NCBI GenBank assembly: GCA_905209455.1
Contig: CAJLTA010000033.1
Coordinates: forward strand, 1-15,583
DNA: 15,583 bases
Origin: an uncultured Collinsella sp.
GTDB lineage: Bacteria; Actinomycetota; Coriobacteriia; Coriobacteriales; Coriobacteriaceae
Reading direction: 5' to 3'
The notes beneath the pieces are model-generated. The model did no database searches, was not told where the DNA came from, and saw nothing but the letters and a program-made list of their open reading frames with translations. This document shows, one piece after another, positions 14,052 to 15,583 of this stretch; within the stretch, counting starts at the first letter, position 1; the number at the start of each line of letters is the position of its first letter. The position numbers were made by a program, and so were the translations under genes.

Positions 14052-14100
14052 GTTGAGAAAACAGTCGCAAATCTGTTTGCCATACTATATTTCTCTCAAC
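14052..14100. other. Nested inverted repeats after the carbamoyltransferase gene
   Basis: GTTGAGA (14052-14058) and TCTCAAC (14094-14100) flank a second pair, AAACAG (14059-14064) and CTGTTT (14073-14078), that is contiguous with the left outer arm. Together they would fold as a two-part stem with a 15-base bulge on the right side. It lies 7 bases after the arcB stop and could stabilise or end the arginine transcript. There is no clean T-run, so I do not call it a terminator. Confidence 0.4.
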
Positions 14101-14104
14101 AAGC

Positions 14105-14113
14105 TGATAGGAT
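14105..14113 (+). promoter_or_regulatory. Extended -10 candidate for queA
   Basis: TGATAGGAT reads as TG, one base, then TAGGAT (4 of 6 to TATAAT). If used, transcription would start near 14120 and the 13-bp hairpin at 14131-14161 would lie in the queA leader. There is no good -35. Confidence 0.3.
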
Positions 14114-14130
14114 ACAGGGGAGAATGATGC

Positions 14131-14161
14131 GCGCGTCAGTCGATTTTTTCGACTGACGCGC
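14131..14161. terminator. Perfect 13-bp hairpin between arcB and queA (terminator or queA leader hairpin)
   Basis: GCGCGTCAGTCGA (14131-14143) pairs without mismatch with TCGACTGACGCGC (14149-14161) around a TTTTT loop. It is followed by CTTTGTG, only three T, so termination of the arginine unit would be weak by the usual rule. It ends 18 bases before the queA start, so a role in the queA leader is equally possible. Confidence 0.6.
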
Positions 14162-14179
14162 TTTGTGAAAGAGGCAAAG

Positions 14180-15391
14180 ATGCGTACCGATGATTTTGAC
14201 TACAACCTTCCTGAGGAACTGATCGCCCAGGCTCCTGCCGAGCCGCGCGACTCCTGCCGCCTGCTGGTGGTGGATCGCAAGGGCTCCCAGGCGGGAACGC
14301 CGCTGGAGCACGGCGGTACCGTTGAGCACCGCATCTTCCGTGACATCATCGACTATATCGAGCCGGGCGACGTGCTCGTCATCAACCAGACGCGCGTGAT
14401 GCCGGCCCGCCTGATCGGTCGCAAAGCCGGCTCGGGCGGCGTGGTCGAGACCCTGCTGCTCAAGCGCCGCGAGGACGTGGATCCGCTGGGCCATGTTTGG
14501 GAGTGCTTGGTCAAGCCGGGCAAGCGCCTGAAGCCCGGTGCTCATATTGAGTATCGCGCCGGTGGCGCCCATGCGCCCGAGGGGGCTCCCGTGGTGCTGA
14601 CGGCCGAGGTCGTCGACTTTGTCACCGATAGCCGCGGCGGCCGTCTAGTGCGTTTTGAGCCGGCTGGTTGCAACGCCGCCGGCGAGCCGCGCACGCTCGA
14701 CGAGGCCATTCACGCCGCCGGTCATGTGCCGTTGCCGCCCTACATTACCGATTACGAGGGCGATCCCGAGAAATATCAGACCGTGTACGCCATGAAGGAG
14801 GAGCACTCGGCCGCTGCTCCCACGGCGGGTCTGCACTTTACCCCCGAGCTCATGGCCGCTATCGAGGCCAAGGGTGCGAAGTTTGCCGCCGTCGAGCTCG
14901 AGGTGGGCATCGATACCTTCCGTCTGGTGGAGGAGGACGATCCCACGCAGCACGTGATGCACACCGAGCGCTACCACGTGTCGCAGGAGGTTGTCGATGC
15001 CGTGCACAAGGCGAAGGCCGAGGGCCATCGTGTGATCGCCGTCGGCACCACCGCGGTGCGCTCGCTCGAAAGCGCGTTTGACGCGGACGCGCCGGTGTCC
15101 GATCCGGCCGTGACGGCGCGCTATTTTGAGGGCCGCGAGGACGGGGCCGACACGCTCGGCCGTGGCGACATCGTGGTACGCGAGAACGCCACGACGCAGC
15201 TCTACCTCATGCCCGGCTCGACCTATCACGTGGTCGACGCGCTGATCACGAACTTCCACGTGCCGCGCTCCACGCTCATGATGCTCGTAAGCGCGCTTGC
15301 CACCCGCGACCAGATCATGGATGCCTACGCCGCTGCCATCGAAGAACGTTATCGCTTCTTCAGCTTTGGCGACGCGATGCTCATTTTGTAG
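14180..15391 (+). CDS. queA: S-adenosylmethionine:tRNA ribosyltransferase-isomerase QueA
   Basis: QueA moves and isomerises the ribosyl group of S-adenosylmethionine onto preQ1 in the wobble position of tRNA, giving epoxyqueuosine, the substrate of QueH. The 403-residue protein starts MRTDDFDYNLPEELIAQAP, typical of the family, and shows GHVPLPPYI (181-189), AAPTAGLHFT (212-221), GTTAVRSLES (289-298), LITNFHVPRSTLMMLVSA (355-372) and the C-terminal YRFFSFGDAMLI. It is about 50 residues longer than E. coli QueA, with extra sequence around 124-170 and 299-335. The ATG at 14180 follows AGAGG with a suitable spacer; a GTG at 14165 overlaps the preceding hairpin and has no such site. GC content and codon use are host-like, unlike arcB just upstream. 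A hairpin overlaps its stop codon. No tgt gene is seen in the remaining bases. Confidence 0.97.
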   Translation: MRTDDFDYNLPEELIAQAPAEPRDSCRLLVVDRKGSQAGTPLEHGGTVEHRIFRDIIDYIEPGDVLVINQTRVMPARLIGRKAGSGGVVETLLLKRREDVDPLGHVWECLVKPGKRLKPGAHIEYRAGGAHAPEGAPVVLTAEVVDFVTDSRGGRLVRFEPAGCNAAGEPRTLDEAIHAAGHVPLPPYITDYEGDPEKYQTVYAMKEEHSAAAPTAGLHFTPELMAAIEAKGAKFAAVELEVGIDTFRLVEEDDPTQHVMHTERYHVSQEVVDAVHKAKAEGHRVIAVGTTAVRSLESAFDADAPVSDPAVTARYFEGREDGADTLGRGDIVVRENATTQLYLMPGSTYHVVDALITNFHVPRSTLMMLVSALATRDQIMDAYAAAIEERYRFFSFGDAMLIL

Positions 15392-15418
15392 TTACGCGGT
15401 TCTACGAACCGCGTAACT
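15390..15418. other. Perfect 13-bp hairpin overlapping the queA stop codon
   Basis: AGTTACGCGGTTC (15390-15402) and GAACCGCGTAACT (15406-15418) form an uninterrupted stem with a TAC loop. The left arm begins inside the TAG stop of queA. No T-run follows on the plus strand (TGCTCGATG), so it may protect the 3' end or act together with the terminator-like structure downstream rather than terminate alone. Confidence 0.55.
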
Positions 15419-15430
15419 GCTCGATGCTGC

Positions 15431-15529
15431 GCGGGCCGCATTTGGACAATCTGACGTTCAACTTCAAGGGCGCGACCAGAAGGTCAGCGCCCTTTCGTTT
15501 CACGTCACCTTGTCTCAAATGCGGCCCGC
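15431..15529. repeat. 99-base long palindromic element, possible MITE-like or structured RNA element
   Basis: Outer arms GCGGGCCGCATTTG (15431-15444) and CAAATGCGGCCCGC (15516-15529) are a perfect 14-bp match. Inside them GACAA pairs with TTGTC (one bulged T), TGACGT (15452-15457) with ACGTCA (15502-15507), AAGGGCGC (15466-15473) with GCGCCCTT (15487-15494), and GACC with GGTC around an AGAA loop. By hand this gives 37 base pairs in one rod with small internal loops. It contains no open frame. The form suggests a palindromic repeat family, a folded RNA, or an elaborate terminator after queA. Confidence 0.65.
15466..15500 (+). terminator. Terminator-like tip of the long palindrome
   Basis: The apical hairpin (12 bp with one bulged A at 15486, AGAA loop) is GC-rich and followed by TCGTTTC, a short broken T-run. 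It is 75 bases after the queA stop and could end that transcript. The tail is weak and the hairpin is only the tip of a much longer palindrome. Confidence 0.5.
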
Positions 15530-15583
15530 TCGCTCATATGACCCAATCCGCTGTCAAGAGCCACAATGGCCCCGCCGACCGCT

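Noticed and set aside
14046..14179. preQ1 riboswitch before queA
   Set aside because: The hairpins present do not show the small C-rich loop and A-rich tail of preQ1 classes, and queA is a late step not usually controlled this way.
1..15583. CRISPR arrays, tRNA or rRNA genes, integrases or insertion sequences
   Set aside because: No regularly spaced repeats, no cloverleaf or rRNA-like stretches and no transposase or integrase frames were found on either strand.

Overview
The window looks like a piece of chromosome from a high-GC anaerobic Coriobacteriia-type actinomycete. Collinsella or a close relative is my best guess, from overall gene style and the company of a class 3 fructose-1,6-bisphosphatase, DegV, a divergent methionyl-tRNA synthetase, QueH and an arginine deiminase locus. 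This placement is an inference; there is no rRNA or tRNA gene to confirm it.

Left part (1-8063) is host-like, GC-rich housekeeping DNA. It holds the start of fbp (minus strand), a divergently transcribed DegV/FakB-type fatty-acid-binding protein, a TIM-barrel-like protein of unknown function (minus) that converges on DegV across a strong shared hairpin, a 56-residue single-pass membrane protein (plus), a two-gene minus-strand unit of metG and an RsmB/NOP2-type RNA cytosine methyltransferase, and a plus-strand pair of a DUF3267-type membrane metalloprotease-like protein and queH.

Middle part (about 8070-14100) is an arginine catabolism island with visibly lower GC and AT-rich codon use. On the minus strand arcA1 (arginine deiminase) is followed 2 bases later by an XRE/LexA-fold regulator whose autoprotease dyad is replaced. 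Divergent from it, on the plus strand, are a YfcC-family antiporter, a second arginine deiminase (arcA2) and a catabolic-type ornithine carbamoyltransferase. The 253-base divergent spacer carries two 17-bp direct repeats placed 31 bp apart, a good operator candidate for the linked regulator. Together the genes should import arginine in exchange for ornithine, deiminate it to citrulline and ammonia, and split citrulline to ornithine and carbamoyl phosphate. No carbamate kinase (arcC), the ATP-yielding step, is present in the window.

Right part (14100-15583) returns to GC-rich host DNA with queA. Several strong hairpins surround it: a perfect 13-bp stem just before it, a perfect 13-bp stem overlapping its stop codon, and a 99-base, nearly continuous long palindrome downstream containing a terminator-like tip. 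QueH and QueA, two late enzymes of queuosine synthesis, therefore bracket the arginine island.

The most unusual items are the protease-dead LexA-like regulator coupled to an aberrant arginine deiminase paralogue, the tandem operator, the degenerate KMSKS loop of MetRS, and the 99-base palindrome.
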